Assembly (NCBI RefSeq): GCF_000013565.1
Contig: NC_007802.1
Coordinates: forward strand, 868,001 to 932,000
DNA: 64,000 nucleotides
Direction: 5' to 3'
DNA from: Jannaschia sp. CCS1
Lineage (GTDB): Bacteria; Pseudomonadota; Alphaproteobacteria; Rhodobacterales; Rhodobacteraceae
A program made the position numbers and the translations under genes. Below are positions 45,286 to 53,450 of the stretch, piece after piece. The notes under the pieces are model-generated. The model searched no databases, was not told the DNA's origin, and worked only from the letters and a program-made list of their open reading frames with translations. Within the stretch, counting starts at the first letter, position 1. Each line of letters begins with the position of its first letter.

Positions 45286-45320
45286 CAGCCCCCCAAAGGC
45301 TCTTTAGAGACCCGCGAGAT

Positions 45321-45345
45321 CCCGGCCGCGATGCCGGGGTTTTTT
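45321..45345 (+). terminator. Intrinsic terminator after the Hint-protein gene
   Basis: Stem CCCGGC / GCCGGG with loop CGCGAT, then G and a run of six T residues. Confidence 0.8.
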
Positions 45346-45473
45346 GTTGGTGTTGGTGGCCCCCGCAAGGGAATGCCTGTCGAAGCGCACGCTTAGAGGA
45401 CAACGCCCTTCAACGGCTGACGACCTATCTGGTCGGGGCTCACGCATCGGGGCCGCGGAGACGCGATTTCAAC

Positions 45474-45498
45474 CCGAAAAGTGGGAACCGGTTTTCGG
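45474..45498. repeat. Palindromic repeat-like element upstream of rpsD
   Basis: Hairpin arms CCGAAAA and TTTTCGG around GTGGGAACCG-G. The GTGGGAACCGGTTTTCGG core resembles interspersed repeats widespread in alphaproteobacteria. It lies 40 bases upstream of the rpsD start in its leader, where it could also fold as a hairpin. Confidence 0.5.
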
Positions 45499-45509
45499 AG
45501 AAAGTCGAA

Positions 45510-45542
45510 ATGCCAAAATACAATGAAGGAGATCAGCCGTGA
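45510..45542 (+). CDS. Possible 10-codon leader ORF overlapping rpsD (tentative)
   Basis: ATG at 45510 opens [10 protein letters not shown] and ends at a TGA that overlaps the rpsD GTG by the GTGA rule. Its own ribosome site would be GGAG at 45497-45500. If translated it would couple ribosomes into rpsD. Confidence 0.3.
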   Translation: MPKYNEGDQP

Positions 45543-46159
45543 CCAAACGCACGTCTGCCAAGTACAAAATTGACCGCCGGATGGGTGAAAACATCTGGGG
45601 CCGTCCGAAATCCCCCGTCAATCGTCGTGAATATGGCCCCGGCCAGCATGGTCAGCGCCGCAAGGGCAAGCTGTCCGATTTCGGTCTGCAGCTGCGCGCC
45701 AAGCAGAAGCTGAAAGGCTATTACGGCGACCTGACCGAGAAGCAGTTCCGTCGCATCTATGCCGAAGCCGAGCGTCTGCGCGGGGACACCGGCGAATTCC
45801 TGATCGGTCTGCTGGAGCGTCGCCTCGACGCTGTCGTCTACCGTGCCAAGTTCGTGCCGACCGTGTTTGCTGCCCGTCAGTTCGTGAACCACGGCCACGT
45901 CACCGTGAACGGCCAGAAGGTCAACATCCCCTCCTACCGTGTGAAGGAAGGCGACGTGATCGCGGTGCGCGACAAGTCCAAGCAGCTGGCCGTTGTGCTG
46001 GAAGCCGTGGGTTTGGCCGAGCGCGACGTGCCCGACTACGTGGACGCCGACCATTCCAAGATGACAGCGACCTTCGTGCGCACACCGGGCCTCAGCGATG
46101 TGCCGTATCCGGTCGTCATGGAGCCGAACCTCGTCGTGGAATTCTACGCCAAGAACTGA
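45539..46159 (+). CDS. rpsD: 30S ribosomal protein S4
   Basis: 206 aa, binds the 5' domain of 16S rRNA early in assembly. N-terminal [16 protein letters not shown] and [10 protein letters not shown] are typical of alphaproteobacterial S4, and the S4 RNA-binding domain spans about residues 97-160 (R-R-L-D-A-V-V-Y-R ... [11 protein letters not shown]). GTG start with AAGGAG seven bases upstream. Transcribed alone and closed by a terminator. Confidence 0.97.
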   Translation: MTKRTSAKYKIDRRMGENIWGRPKSPVNRREYGPGQHGQRRKGKLSDFGLQLRAKQKLKGYYGDLTEKQFRRIYAEAERLRGDTGEFLIGLLERRLDAVVYRAKFVPTVFAARQFVNHGHVTVNGQKVNIPSYRVKEGDVIAVRDKSKQLAVVLEAVGLAERDVPDYVDADHSKMTATFVRTPGLSDVPYPVVMEPNLVVEFYAKN

Positions 46160-46210
46160 TTGGTCTTGGCGACATGCGGAGACATGGTCTTCGCCGACAC
46201 ATCCAAAGAC

Positions 46211-46238
46211 AAAGGCCGCCCCATCCGGGCGGTCTTTT
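46211..46238 (+). terminator. Intrinsic terminator after rpsD
   Basis: Stem AAAGGCCGCCC (46211-46221) with GGGCGGTCTTT (46227-46237), one G-U pair, loop CATCC, and T-rich end. Confidence 0.88.
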
Positions 46239-46314
46239 GCGTTTCCTGATCCATGGAACCCCGCGTGGACGACAGCTGTTGACCTTGTAACGATGTAAAA
46301 CAAGGAGATACCCC

Positions 46315-46794
46315 ATGGCTGACCTGACGCACGAATTCTGGGACCGTCTAGAAGATGTCCGTTCGGGCATGTTGGGGATCAAAGGGCAGGGTCGTCTGAT
46401 CCCGATGTCGCCGCAAACCGATGACGATGCCCCCGGCGCGATCTGGTTTATCACCGCCAAGGGCACCGATCTTGCCAAGGGCGTCGCCGCCGGTCCACAG
46501 CCCGCACAATTCGTCGTTTCCGACGACGGCGAGGGGCTCTATGCCGATCTTGACGGGACGCTTGAGCGGTCAACTGATCGCGAAGCGCTCGACGAGTTCT
46601 GGAGCTTTGTCGCAGATGCCTGGTTCGACGGCGGTCAGCACGACCCCGACGTCTGCTTGCTGAAATTCACGCCTGCCTCGGGCGAGATTTCGATCACAGA
46701 AGGCGGCGGCGCGCGGTTCCTCTACGAGATCGCAAAAGCGCATCTGACGGACGAGACACCCGATATGGGCGAGCAGGCTACGGTGACCTTTTGA
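46315..46794 (+). CDS. Pyridoxamine 5'-phosphate oxidase-like (general stress) protein, 159 aa
   Basis: Split-barrel flavin-binding fold of the short general-stress PPOX group: M-L-G-I-K-G-Q-G-R-L-I-P-M-S, I-W-F-I-T-A-K-G-T-D-L-A, a strand region with Y-A-D-L-D-G-T-L-E-R, the D-x-x-x-L-D-E-F-W segment and L-L-K-F-T-P. Such proteins bind FMN or F420-like cofactors. AAGGAGA eight bases upstream fixes the start. Monocistronic. Confidence 0.85.
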   Translation: MADLTHEFWDRLEDVRSGMLGIKGQGRLIPMSPQTDDDAPGAIWFITAKGTDLAKGVAAGPQPAQFVVSDDGEGLYADLDGTLERSTDREALDEFWSFVADAWFDGGQHDPDVCLLKFTPASGEISITEGGGARFLYEIAKAHLTDETPDMGEQATVTF

Positions 46795-46858
46795 CTTTGT
46801 GTCGCGAAGGTCACGTCCAACACCAGACTTGCGTTTCAGCACAAAGTGATATAAGTAT

Positions 46859-46874
46859 GTTACATAAATGTAAC
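46859..46874. promoter_or_regulatory. Palindrome GTTACAT-AA-ATGTAAC
   Basis: Perfect 7-base inverted repeat with a 2-base spacer in the 382-base interval 46795-47176, with another GTTAC at 46888-46892. It looks like a dimeric repressor or activator site placed before an uncharacterised transcript that ends at the terminator 46943-46977, or before homospermidine synthase. Confidence 0.5.
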
Positions 46875-46942
46875 GCATATCGTCAGGTTACTTGTATTGG
46901 GCGAAGCGAATTAAGTGGTAAAATAGTGATTGGTAACCTTCG

Positions 46943-46977
46943 CGCGCCAGTGGGCTTCAAACCCGCTGGCGCGTTTT
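46943..46977 (+). terminator. Strong terminator 200 bases upstream of homospermidine synthase
   Basis: Stem CGCGCCAGTGGG / CCCGCTGGCGCG, 12 pairs with one G-U, loop CTTCAAA, followed by TTTTAT. No coding gene lies between 46795 and this hairpin, so it ends either a small RNA or a leader of the hss transcript. From 46978 to 47176 I see nothing beyond an in-frame extension of hss. Confidence 0.85.
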
Positions 46978-47176
46978 ATATTCGGTGGTGCAGGACACCC
47001 GGTAGCCACCGTTCTGCGGTCGTGCAGTCTAACCAGCCTGCGCGTTTGTGACATTCTCCCTGATCGCGGGTTTCTCAGTCAAGGTCCGTGGGCGCGTTGA
47101 CCGCGGGGGCCAAGGAAGCCGGTTCCTTTTCTGCGGCCTGCGCCCTATGACACGCCCAGATAAAAGGGGAGAGATC

Positions 47177-48598
47177 ATGGCCACGACGCATCCGATTTAC
47201 GCAAAGATCGACGGACCCATCGTTATGATCGGCTTCGGGTCAATCGGCAAAGGCACCTGGCCCCTGATCAAGCGGCATTTCGACTATGATCCCGCCCGTT
47301 TCACCGTGATTGAACCCGACATCCATCAGCATGATTTTCTGCGCGAGCACGGTCTGTCCTTCACGGATGCGGCGCTGACGCCGGACAATTACCGCGAGGT
47401 TCTTGGCACGCTTCTGGAGCCGGGGAAGGGGTTCTGCGTGAACCTGTCGGTCGATACCTCGTCGCTGGACTTGATGCGCTTTTGCCGTGAGATCGAGGTG
47501 CCCTACATCGACACCGTGGTGGAGCCGTGGGCGGGCTATTACTTCGGGACGACCGACAATGCGGCCCGGACGAATTACGCGCTTCGCCAAGCGGTGCGGG
47601 ACGAGAAAGCGGCCAATCCGGGCGGATCCACGGCGGTGTCGTGCTGCGGCGCGAACCCCGGCATGGTCAGCTGGTTCGTGAAGGAGGGTCTTCTGGCTTT
47701 GGCCAAGGACACGGGCCATGACGTCGACGCCCCGAAGGATCGCGAGGGGTGGGCCAGGCTGATGCAATCGCTCGGTGTCAAAGGCGTCCATATCGCGGAG
47801 CGGGATACACAGGTGCGTCTTGCCCCGCGCCCGCGCGATGTGTTCGTGAACACCTGGTCCGTTGAAGGCTTCATCTCCGAAGGGTTCCAGCCCGCCGAGC
47901 TTGGCTGGGGCACGCACGAGCCATGGTTCCCCGAGACCGGCCACCGGCAGGACGAAGGCTGCAAGGCCGCGATCTGGCTGGAGCGTCCCGGCGCCGTGAC
48001 GCGTGTCCATACCTGGTGCCCGACACCGGGTCCGCAATTCGGCTATCTGGTCACTCATAACGAGGCGGTGTCGATCAGCGATTATTACACCGTCGGCGAG
48101 GGGCACGAGCCGGAGTTCCGCCCGACCTGTCACTACGCCTACCATCCCTGCGATGATGCCGTCCTTTCGCTCCATGAGATGTTCGGGGGCGGGGTGACCC
48201 AGACGGCGCACCACATTCTGGGCGAGGATGAGATCGTGGAGGGCATCGACGAGTTGGGCGTGCTTCTCTACGGCCACGAAAAGAATGCGCTGTGGTTTGG
48301 CTCGCGGCTGTCGAATGAGGAGGCGAAGGGCCTCGCGCCGTATCAGAACGCGACCGGCCTGCAGGTCACCAGCGCGGTTCTGGCGGGGATGGTCTGGGCG
48401 TTGGAAAACCCTGGCGCAGGCATCGTGGAGAGCGATGAAATGGACCATGCCCGCTGTCTGGAAGTACAGCGCCCGTACCTTGGCCCGGTGGAGGCCCATT
48501 ATACCGACTGGACACCGCTGGAAAACCGGTGGGAGCTGTTTGACGAGAACATGGACCGCGAGGAACCCTGGGCGTTCAGAAACGTTCTGGCGACGTGA
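47177..48598 (+). CDS. hss: Homospermidine synthase (NAD-dependent)
   Basis: 473 aa. Makes sym-homospermidine from two putrescine (or spermidine plus putrescine), releasing ammonia or diaminopropane. Rossmann motif G-F-G-S-I-G at 19-24; family blocks V-I-E-P-D, Y-I-D-T-V-V-E-P-W-A-G-Y-Y, C-C-G-A-N-P-G-M-V-S-W and Y-A-Y-H-P-C-D-D-A. GGGGAGAG upstream sets the start at 47177; an upstream in-frame opening from 47048 is rejected. Homospermidine is a usual polyamine in alphaproteobacteria. Monocistronic. Confidence 0.95.
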   Translation: MATTHPIYAKIDGPIVMIGFGSIGKGTWPLIKRHFDYDPARFTVIEPDIHQHDFLREHGLSFTDAALTPDNYREVLGTLLEPGKGFCVNLSVDTSSLDLMRFCREIEVPYIDTVVEPWAGYYFGTTDNAARTNYALRQAVRDEKAANPGGSTAVSCCGANPGMVSWFVKEGLLALAKDTGHDVDAPKDREGWARLMQSLGVKGVHIAERDTQVRLAPRPRDVFVNTWSVEGFISEGFQPAELGWGTHEPWFPETGHRQDEGCKAAIWLERPGAVTRVHTWCPTPGPQFGYLVTHNEAVSISDYYTVGEGHEPEFRPTCHYAYHPCDDAVLSLHEMFGGGVTQTAHHILGEDEIVEGIDELGVLLYGHEKNALWFGSRLSNEEAKGLAPYQNATGLQVTSAVLAGMVWALENPGAGIVESDEMDHARCLEVQRPYLGPVEAHYTDWTPLENRWELFDENMDREEPWAFRNVLAT

Positions 48599-48741
48599 TT
48601 TCAGGAGGGTTGCAAGGTTGAGAAATCTCGTAACCTCATGATTTCAATGACTAATAACGATATTGCTTTTCGGGGCGTGTGACCGGGACACAGCCTGTCC
48701 GCGCGGGGGGGCCACATAAGGCCCGGCGGCTGGAGCAGGCC

Positions 48742-49359
48742 CTAGATGGCTGTCGCGAGGTAGCCGCGGCTGGTGCGCGACGGGGGGCCGGAGGGGAAGG
48801 CGTAGGTGTCTTCCAGCCGCCAGCCCGTATCCTGCAGGACGGCAGTGACCTCAACTTCCTGAAAGGCGCGGTGTCGCCATTGCAGCCAGATGATCGCGTT
48901 GCACCAGTGGGGCTTGGACACCACCAACCACAGGCGCGCGCCGGGGGTCACCCACCCACGCAACTGGCGCAACGCGGCGGTCGGGTCAGGGACATGCTCG
49001 ATCACATGGGCCATCAACAGATGGTCGAAGGGACCAGTGGGGCGAAAACCCTCGATACCGGCCTGCACCGTCGCGACATCTCCGCCACGGCGCATCAGCG
49101 CGGCCGCCGCGCGATCCAGCATCAGCTCGGACGGATCCATCAACGTGACGTTGGCCGCGGCGCCGTAAATGCCCATCCAGGCCTCGGCAAAGGCACCGGT
49201 TCCGCACCCCACATCGCAGACGTGATCCACGGCGCGGGCGCGGGGGCCGGACGCGAGAAAACCCAGATACGCATCGGAATAGCCAAGGGTGCGCATCTTG
49301 TCGCCCCACCCGCCAGCCACCCGATCATATTGAGATGCGAGATTTTGTACCTGTGCCAT
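48742..49359 (-). CDS. Class I SAM-dependent methyltransferase, 205 aa
   Basis: SAM loop D-V-G-C-G-T-G at 49-55, acidic turn V-T-L-M-D-P-S near 80, and post-motif H-V-I-E-H-V-P-D-P near 125, as in UbiE/COQ5-type or small-molecule methyltransferases. The C-terminal region is short. The substrate is unknown. Start at 49359 chosen because it is the nearest ATG to the conserved region; in-frame starts at 49368 and 49389 are possible. Divergent from the MFS gene over an interval with a striking pair of palindromes, suggesting shared control. Confidence 0.82.
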   Translation of the reverse strand: MAQVQNLASQYDRVAGGWGDKMRTLGYSDAYLGFLASGPRARAVDHVCDVGCGTGAFAEAWMGIYGAAANVTLMDPSELMLDRAAAALMRRGGDVATVQAGIEGFRPTGPFDHLLMAHVIEHVPDPTAALRQLRGWVTPGARLWLVVSKPHWCNAIIWLQWRHRAFQEVEVTAVLQDTGWRLEDTYAFPSGPPSRTSRGYLATAI

Positions 49360-49369
49360 GATGTGCATT

Positions 49370-49414
49370 ATCGCACGATCGTTTGGCACATCCTAGCCCT
49401 CGCAATCGTGCGAT
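49370..49414. promoter_or_regulatory. Paired palindromic sites in the divergent promoter region
   Basis: ATCGCACGAT (49370-49379) and ATCGTGCGAT (49405-49414) are exact inverted copies, and each is itself an ATCG-NN-CGAT palindrome, centres 35 bases apart. They sit between the methyltransferase and MFS genes, ending 20 bases before the latter's start, so a dimeric regulator with DNA looping or cooperative binding is plausible. Confidence 0.6.
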
Positions 49415-49434
49415 GAAGGGCGTAGAGCGGGGGC

Positions 49435-50682
49435 ATGGCACTTGGCGACTCCCTCAGAACACTGACGCTTGACGAAGGGCGGGCACTGCCGCTGTGGCGC
49501 AGGCCCGTGGCGCTTCTGGCGGTGATGTCGTTTGCGATGCCCATCGCCTTTGCGACCTGGGCCGCGCTTCTCAACAACTTTGTGGTCGAGGTTGCGGCGT
49601 TTGACGGGGCCGATATCGGCTGGCTGCACACGGTTCGCGAAATCCCCGGCTTTCTGGCCATCGGGGTGATCTTCCTGATCATCTTCATCCGCGAGCAGGT
49701 CCTCGGTATCATCTCCCTCGTCCTTTTGGGATGTGCGACGGCGATGACGGCGCAGTTCCCATCGCTGGGAGGTCTGCTGTTCGTGACGCTGCTCAGCTCC
49801 ATCGGGTTCCACTATTATGAGACGGTCAACCAATCGCTGCAATTGCAATGGATCGACAAGAAACGCGCCCCGCAAACCCTGGGGTGGTTGATGAGCGTGG
49901 GCTCGGGCGCGACGCTGCTGACCTATCTGCTGATCGTGGTGACATGGCGGACGTATGATTTGAGCTACGATTTCGTCTACTGGATTTCGGGCGGGGTGAC
50001 GGCGGTTTTGGCTGTGATCTCCCTGCTGCTGTACCCACAGTTTGAATCGCCCACACCGCAGACCAAGAAGATGGTGCTGCGCCGCCGCTACTGGCTCTAT
50101 TACGCGCTGCAATTCATGTCCGGCGCGCGGCGGCAGATTTTCATGGTCTTCGCGGGCTTCATGATGGTGGAGCGCTACGGGTTCGAGGTGCACCAGATCA
50201 CCGCGCTTTATATGGTCACGCTGCTGGCCAACATGATCGTGGCCCCGTTTCTGGGCGGCCTTGTGGGCCGGTTCGGAGAGCGGCTGGCGCTGATCATCGA
50301 ATATACGGGGCTGGCGATGATTTTCGTCCTGTATGCGGGCCTTTACGTCTTTGACTGGGGCGCGGGGCTGGCGGCTGGCCTCTATATCGCGAACCACATT
50401 TTCTTTGCGCTGGCCCTGGCGATCAAAACCTATTTCCAGAAAATCGCCTCCCCTGAGGATATTGCGCCGACGGCCGCCGTGGCGTTCACGATCAACCACA
50501 TCGCGGCGGTGTTCCTGCCGGCGGGGCTTGGCTATCTGTGGCTGTCGTCACCGACCTCCGTCTTCATCGCGGCGGCAGGGATGGCGATGGTGTCGCTGGG
50601 GCTGTCGTTTCTGGTGCCCCGCCACCCGGCCCCGGGGCATGAGACGACGCGCCCCAACCTGAATGCGCACCCGGCAGAGTAG
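49435..50682 (+). CDS. MFS transporter, 415 aa
   Basis: Eleven to twelve hydrophobic segments, with an N-terminal cytoplasmic stretch of about 24 residues. Charged loop L-V-G-R-F-G-E-R-L near 280 is the second-half equivalent of the MFS loop motif; the first-half loop is unusual (H-T-V-R-E-I-P-G-F). The central linker has Q-T-K-K-M-V-L-R-R-R-Y-W. Substrate unknown. Probably co-regulated with the divergent methyltransferase, which could mean modification and export of one compound. Confidence 0.82.
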   Translation: MALGDSLRTLTLDEGRALPLWRRPVALLAVMSFAMPIAFATWAALLNNFVVEVAAFDGADIGWLHTVREIPGFLAIGVIFLIIFIREQVLGIISLVLLGCATAMTAQFPSLGGLLFVTLLSSIGFHYYETVNQSLQLQWIDKKRAPQTLGWLMSVGSGATLLTYLLIVVTWRTYDLSYDFVYWISGGVTAVLAVISLLLYPQFESPTPQTKKMVLRRRYWLYYALQFMSGARRQIFMVFAGFMMVERYGFEVHQITALYMVTLLANMIVAPFLGGLVGRFGERLALIIEYTGLAMIFVLYAGLYVFDWGAGLAAGLYIANHIFFALALAIKTYFQKIASPEDIAPTAAVAFTINHIAAVFLPAGLGYLWLSSPTSVFIAAAGMAMVSLGLSFLVPRHPAPGHETTRPNLNAHPAE

Positions 50683-50708
50683 GTCAGACGCCGCCGCGAG
50701 GTCGAGCG

Positions 50709-51164
50709 TCACGCATCGGTTCCTGCACGCGAACACAGCGGCGTCACGTCAAACCTGTCGATCAGGCCATTGTGCAACCGAATGGTCAGTTCGCTTTCGC
50801 AGCCCGACACGCTGCTGCCCCTGCCATAAAGCTGGGTGCTGCGCTCGGAGCCGTTCGTCTGGGTGCTGCGGGACGAAAAGCCGATGTGATCCCACGGCTC
50901 AATGTCCCCGAATATCCGGTGCAGTTGCGCGGAGTTGACCTGCGCGGCGAGGGCGGGGGACATCAGCCGGACCGCCTCGGCATGTTCATTGGCGGCGATA
51001 TGGGTCAGGAAGGCGCGGGTCGTGGCGACATCCTCGCGCTGGGTTTCAAAGAAGCCCCAGCCGAGCCAACCCATGGCGGCGACGCTGATCGCGGCGAGGG
51101 TCACGGGAAGGGCGGCACCGCGAAAGGCGCCTGGCCGTTTGGGGTGGAGGTCCGGCTCAGGCAT
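50709..51164 (-). CDS. Membrane-anchored hypothetical protein, tandem paralogue 2
   Basis: 151 aa with one hydrophobic segment at about 20-40 and a periplasmic domain. Shares with the product of 51157-51576 the blocks T-x-x-T-R-A-F-L-T-H-x-A-A, S-G-C-E-S-x-L, and L-x-x-G-x-I-x-x-F-D-V/I-T-P-L-C. The two late Cys probably form a disulphide. The start at 51164 overlaps the upstream paralogue's end by 8 bases. No known family. Confidence 0.72.
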   Translation of the reverse strand: MPEPDLHPKRPGAFRGAALPVTLAAISVAAMGWLGWGFFETQREDVATTRAFLTHIAANEHAEAVRLMSPALAAQVNSAQLHRIFGDIEPWDHIGFSSRSTQTNGSERSTQLYGRGSSVSGCESELTIRLHNGLIDRFDVTPLCSRAGTDA

Positions 51165-51576
51165 CCCGGGCCCCGCCACGGCAGAGGGGCGTGATATCGA
51201 AGAAGGTGATCTCTCCGTCCAACAGGTCAAACCGCAGGGCGCTTTCACACCCGCTATCGGTGGTGCCGGTCCCTGTCAGCTCGGTGGAGCGGCTGCCGTT
51301 GGAGGCCGAAAAGCTGATCGAGGGGAAGCTGATGGTGGAATAGACGTCCATACCGGCGAGGATGTCTGTCAGGTCATCGACGCTGTGACGCTCGGCGATG
51401 GAGGTGTGGAGGAGGGTGTGCGCCTCGGTCATTTCGCCAGCGGCGGCATGGGTCAGGAACGCGCGAGAGGTGTCCGTGTCGTCCTTCTGGCCCTGGAAGC
51501 CGAAGATGAAGGCGGCTGCGATCACGAGGCCAGCGCCCAGAAGGGTCACAAGAAGGCCACGGGGTCCTTTGAACAT
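51157..51576 (-). CDS. Membrane-anchored hypothetical protein, tandem paralogue 1
   Basis: 139 aa: N-terminal transmembrane helix (residues 7-28, L-L-V-T-L-L-G-A-G-L-V-I-A-A-A-F-I-F), then a periplasmic alpha/beta domain of about 105 residues with the shared T-S-R-A-F-L-T-H-A-A-A-G-E, D-S-G-C-E-S-A-L and F-F-D-I-T-P-L-C motifs. First gene of the two-gene operon; AGGAG sits upstream. Fold resembles small periplasmic NTF2-like domains, but this is a guess. Confidence 0.75.
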   Translation of the reverse strand: MFKGPRGLLVTLLGAGLVIAAAFIFGFQGQKDDTDTSRAFLTHAAAGEMTEAHTLLHTSIAERHSVDDLTDILAGMDVYSTISFPSISFSASNGSRSTELTGTGTTDSGCESALRFDLLDGEITFFDITPLCRGGARDA

Positions 51577-51727
51577 GAGATGCTCCTTGGAGGCGGAAAG
51601 GTTGGGTGAGTATGCCAGATGCGGCTGGCGTGCGCGATCTGCTGAATTCCTCGGCTCCGTGCCTGCGATTGCCTAGGCGGGCAGAAGCGGCTACCGACGG
51701 GCAATAGGACCCACACCGGAGAGCGCC

Positions 51728-52600
51728 ATGCCCACCTGGACTGCCCTGACCACCCTGCCGCAAAAGCCCCCAGCCGAGGCGTTGGGAGAGGCGTTGGAGC
51801 AGTTGACCCCCGCGCCCACGGGCGTTGGCGTTTTCGAGATGGAGGACGGATCGGGCCTGTTCGAGGTTGGCGCGTATTTCATCGACCCGCCCGACGAGAT
51901 TGCGCTGGCGGTTCTGGCGGCGGCCTTTGGTGCAAAGGACTTCGCCGTGTCCGAAATACCGGATCAGGATTGGGTCGCCCATGTGCGTCGAGAGTTGCAC
52001 CCGGTGGAGGCCGGCCGCTTCTTCGTCTATGGCAGTCACGATGCTGATCGCGTGCCGGAGGGGTCTGTGCCCCTGCTGATCGAGGCCGCAATGGCATTTG
52101 GCACCGGGCATCACGGGACGACCAAGGGTTGTCTCGAAGCCGTGGACAAACTGTTCACGGACGGGTTCTCGCCCCAGTCTGTCGCCGATATCGGCTGCGG
52201 CACAGCGGTTCTGGCGATCGCGGCGGCGAAGGTTCTGCGCCTTCCGGTGATCGCATCCGACATTGATCCGCAGGCCGTGGACGTGGCCCTTGCCAATGCG
52301 TCTGCCAATGATGTGGCCGAGTTCGTGTCCTGTGTGGAGGCGGCCGGGTTTGACCATGCCGCGCTGGCGGAAGCCGGCCCCTACGACCTTGTTTTTGCGA
52401 ACATTTTGAAGGGCCCGCTGATTGAGTTGGCCCCCGATGTCGCGACCCATACCAAAGCAGGCGGCCATGTCATTTTGTCGGGGATCCTCACGCCCCAGGC
52501 GGACGATGTCATCGCTGCCTACGGCGCCCAGGGCCTGGCCCTCACCGCCCGCGACGTGATCGGGGAGTGGACCACCTTGACCCTGCGGAAGACGCGTTAA
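51728..52600 (+). CDS. prmA: Ribosomal protein L11 methyltransferase
   Basis: 290 aa. Trimethylates residues of ribosomal protein L11. N-terminal substrate-binding domain, then the SAM domain: M-A-F-G-T-G-H-H-G-T-T-K near 122-133, D-I-G-C-G-T-A at 154-160, acidic A-S-D-I-D-P-Q-A-V near 177, and the catalytic F-A-N-I-L-K-G-P-L segment. Start follows a GAGAG site. Monocistronic. Confidence 0.95.
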   Translation: MPTWTALTTLPQKPPAEALGEALEQLTPAPTGVGVFEMEDGSGLFEVGAYFIDPPDEIALAVLAAAFGAKDFAVSEIPDQDWVAHVRRELHPVEAGRFFVYGSHDADRVPEGSVPLLIEAAMAFGTGHHGTTKGCLEAVDKLFTDGFSPQSVADIGCGTAVLAIAAAKVLRLPVIASDIDPQAVDVALANASANDVAEFVSCVEAAGFDHAALAEAGPYDLVFANILKGPLIELAPDVATHTKAGGHVILSGILTPQADDVIAAYGAQGLALTARDVIGEWTTLTLRKTR

Positions 52601-52707
52601 CCATTTAGGTCAAAGTCGGCTCACCTTTGCCTAAAACTTGTCGCATTTCGCAGTGATATTCCGTATAGTCAACTTTGGTGGGGGCAGTTAATGAGTTGTA
52701 CTGCCCG

Positions 52708-53094
52708 ATGGTAAACGAAACAAACAATTTTAACGATCGGTTGGACCGCATCCAACAGCGTCGCAGCGGCAAGCGCGGCGGTATGGGATTTGTCGTCCAT
52801 CCTGATGGCGTTGTAACCGCGATCGGAGATCCCGCATCGCGCCTTCGCTTTGGCTTTCCGCTAAAGGGCTTATTGATCGCTCTGGTGATCGCGGTCGCCG
52901 TAAAAGCCTACCTGATGTGGTTCCTCGGAACGGACCTCTACACCTTGCAGGTCCAGTCGCTTTTGTCGGGAACGGCATTTGAGCAAACGGCAGGGATGAT
53001 CCTGATGCCGGACACCCTGTCGGCCTGGACGATGGCGCGTATTGACGAGATTTATATCGCCTTCCAGACCCGAATTGTGACCGCCGAGGGCTGA
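52708..53094 (+). CDS. Hypothetical single-pass membrane protein, 128 aa
   Basis: Basic cytoplasmic N-terminus (D-R-L-D-R-I-Q-Q-R-R-S-G-K-R-G), one transmembrane helix at about 53-72 (L-K-G-L-L-I-A-L-V-I-A-V-A-V-K-A-Y-L), then a periplasmic tail. No family recognised. The start at 52708 is the only ATG in frame before the conserved part, though no clear ribosome site precedes it. A -10-like TATAGT lies at 52664-52669 and a TTAACCAT motif at 52597-52604. Convergent with the DUF1127 gene. Confidence 0.65.
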   Translation: MVNETNNFNDRLDRIQQRRSGKRGGMGFVVHPDGVVTAIGDPASRLRFGFPLKGLLIALVIAVAVKAYLMWFLGTDLYTLQVQSLLSGTAFEQTAGMILMPDTLSAWTMARIDEIYIAFQTRIVTAEG

Positions 53095-53192
53095 CCCCAC
53101 ACACCCGTCACAGCACTGAAGACCATCCCGTGCGGGATCTTGGTACATCCCGGCGCAGGCCATTTTTGGCGACCCATAGACAAGACACGAAA

Positions 53193-53224
53193 AAAGCGGC
53201 GCGGGGTGTATCCCCGGCCGCTTT
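53193..53224. terminator. Bidirectional terminator between convergent genes
   Basis: Stem AAAGCGGC / GCCGCTTT extended by GGGG / CCCC around loop TGTAT with one bulged base, preceded by an A run and followed by TTT-C-TT. Confidence 0.8.
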
Positions 53225-53246
53225 CTTGTTTGACTGGCGCCACCGC

Positions 53247-53450
53247 TTAGCGGACGTAGCGACCGTTCGCGATGTCGTCGATGTCGCCGCGGCACAGGCC
53301 CAGATCATCAAGTTCGCGGTTGGACAGCTGCGACAGCGCTTTGCGCGTCACGCGCGCATCGTTCCAGACGGCAATCTGGGACACCAGATTGGAGAGCGCG
53401 CGCGTTGCGTTAAAGCCTGCGCCGAGGGGGCGGTTGGTGATCGAGGCCAT
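53247..53450 (-). CDS. DUF1127 family protein, 67 aa
   Basis: Short basic protein whose second half is the DUF1127 motif: Q-L-S-N-R-E-L-D-D-L-G-L-C-R-G-D-I-D-D-I-A. Relatives in Rhodobacter bind RNA and influence small-RNA stability and stress responses. The start at 53450 has AAGGA eight bases upstream; M-R-P at 53459 is an alternative. Likely a stress-regulated single gene. Confidence 0.9.
   Translation of the reverse strand: MASITNRPLGAGFNATRALSNLVSQIAVWNDARVTRKALSQLSNRELDDLGLCRGDIDDIANGRYVR

Noticed and set aside
48611-48632. Hairpin AGGTT-GAGA-AA-TCTC-GT-AACCT after hss
   Set aside because: Pairing is interrupted and no T run follows; too weak to call a terminator.
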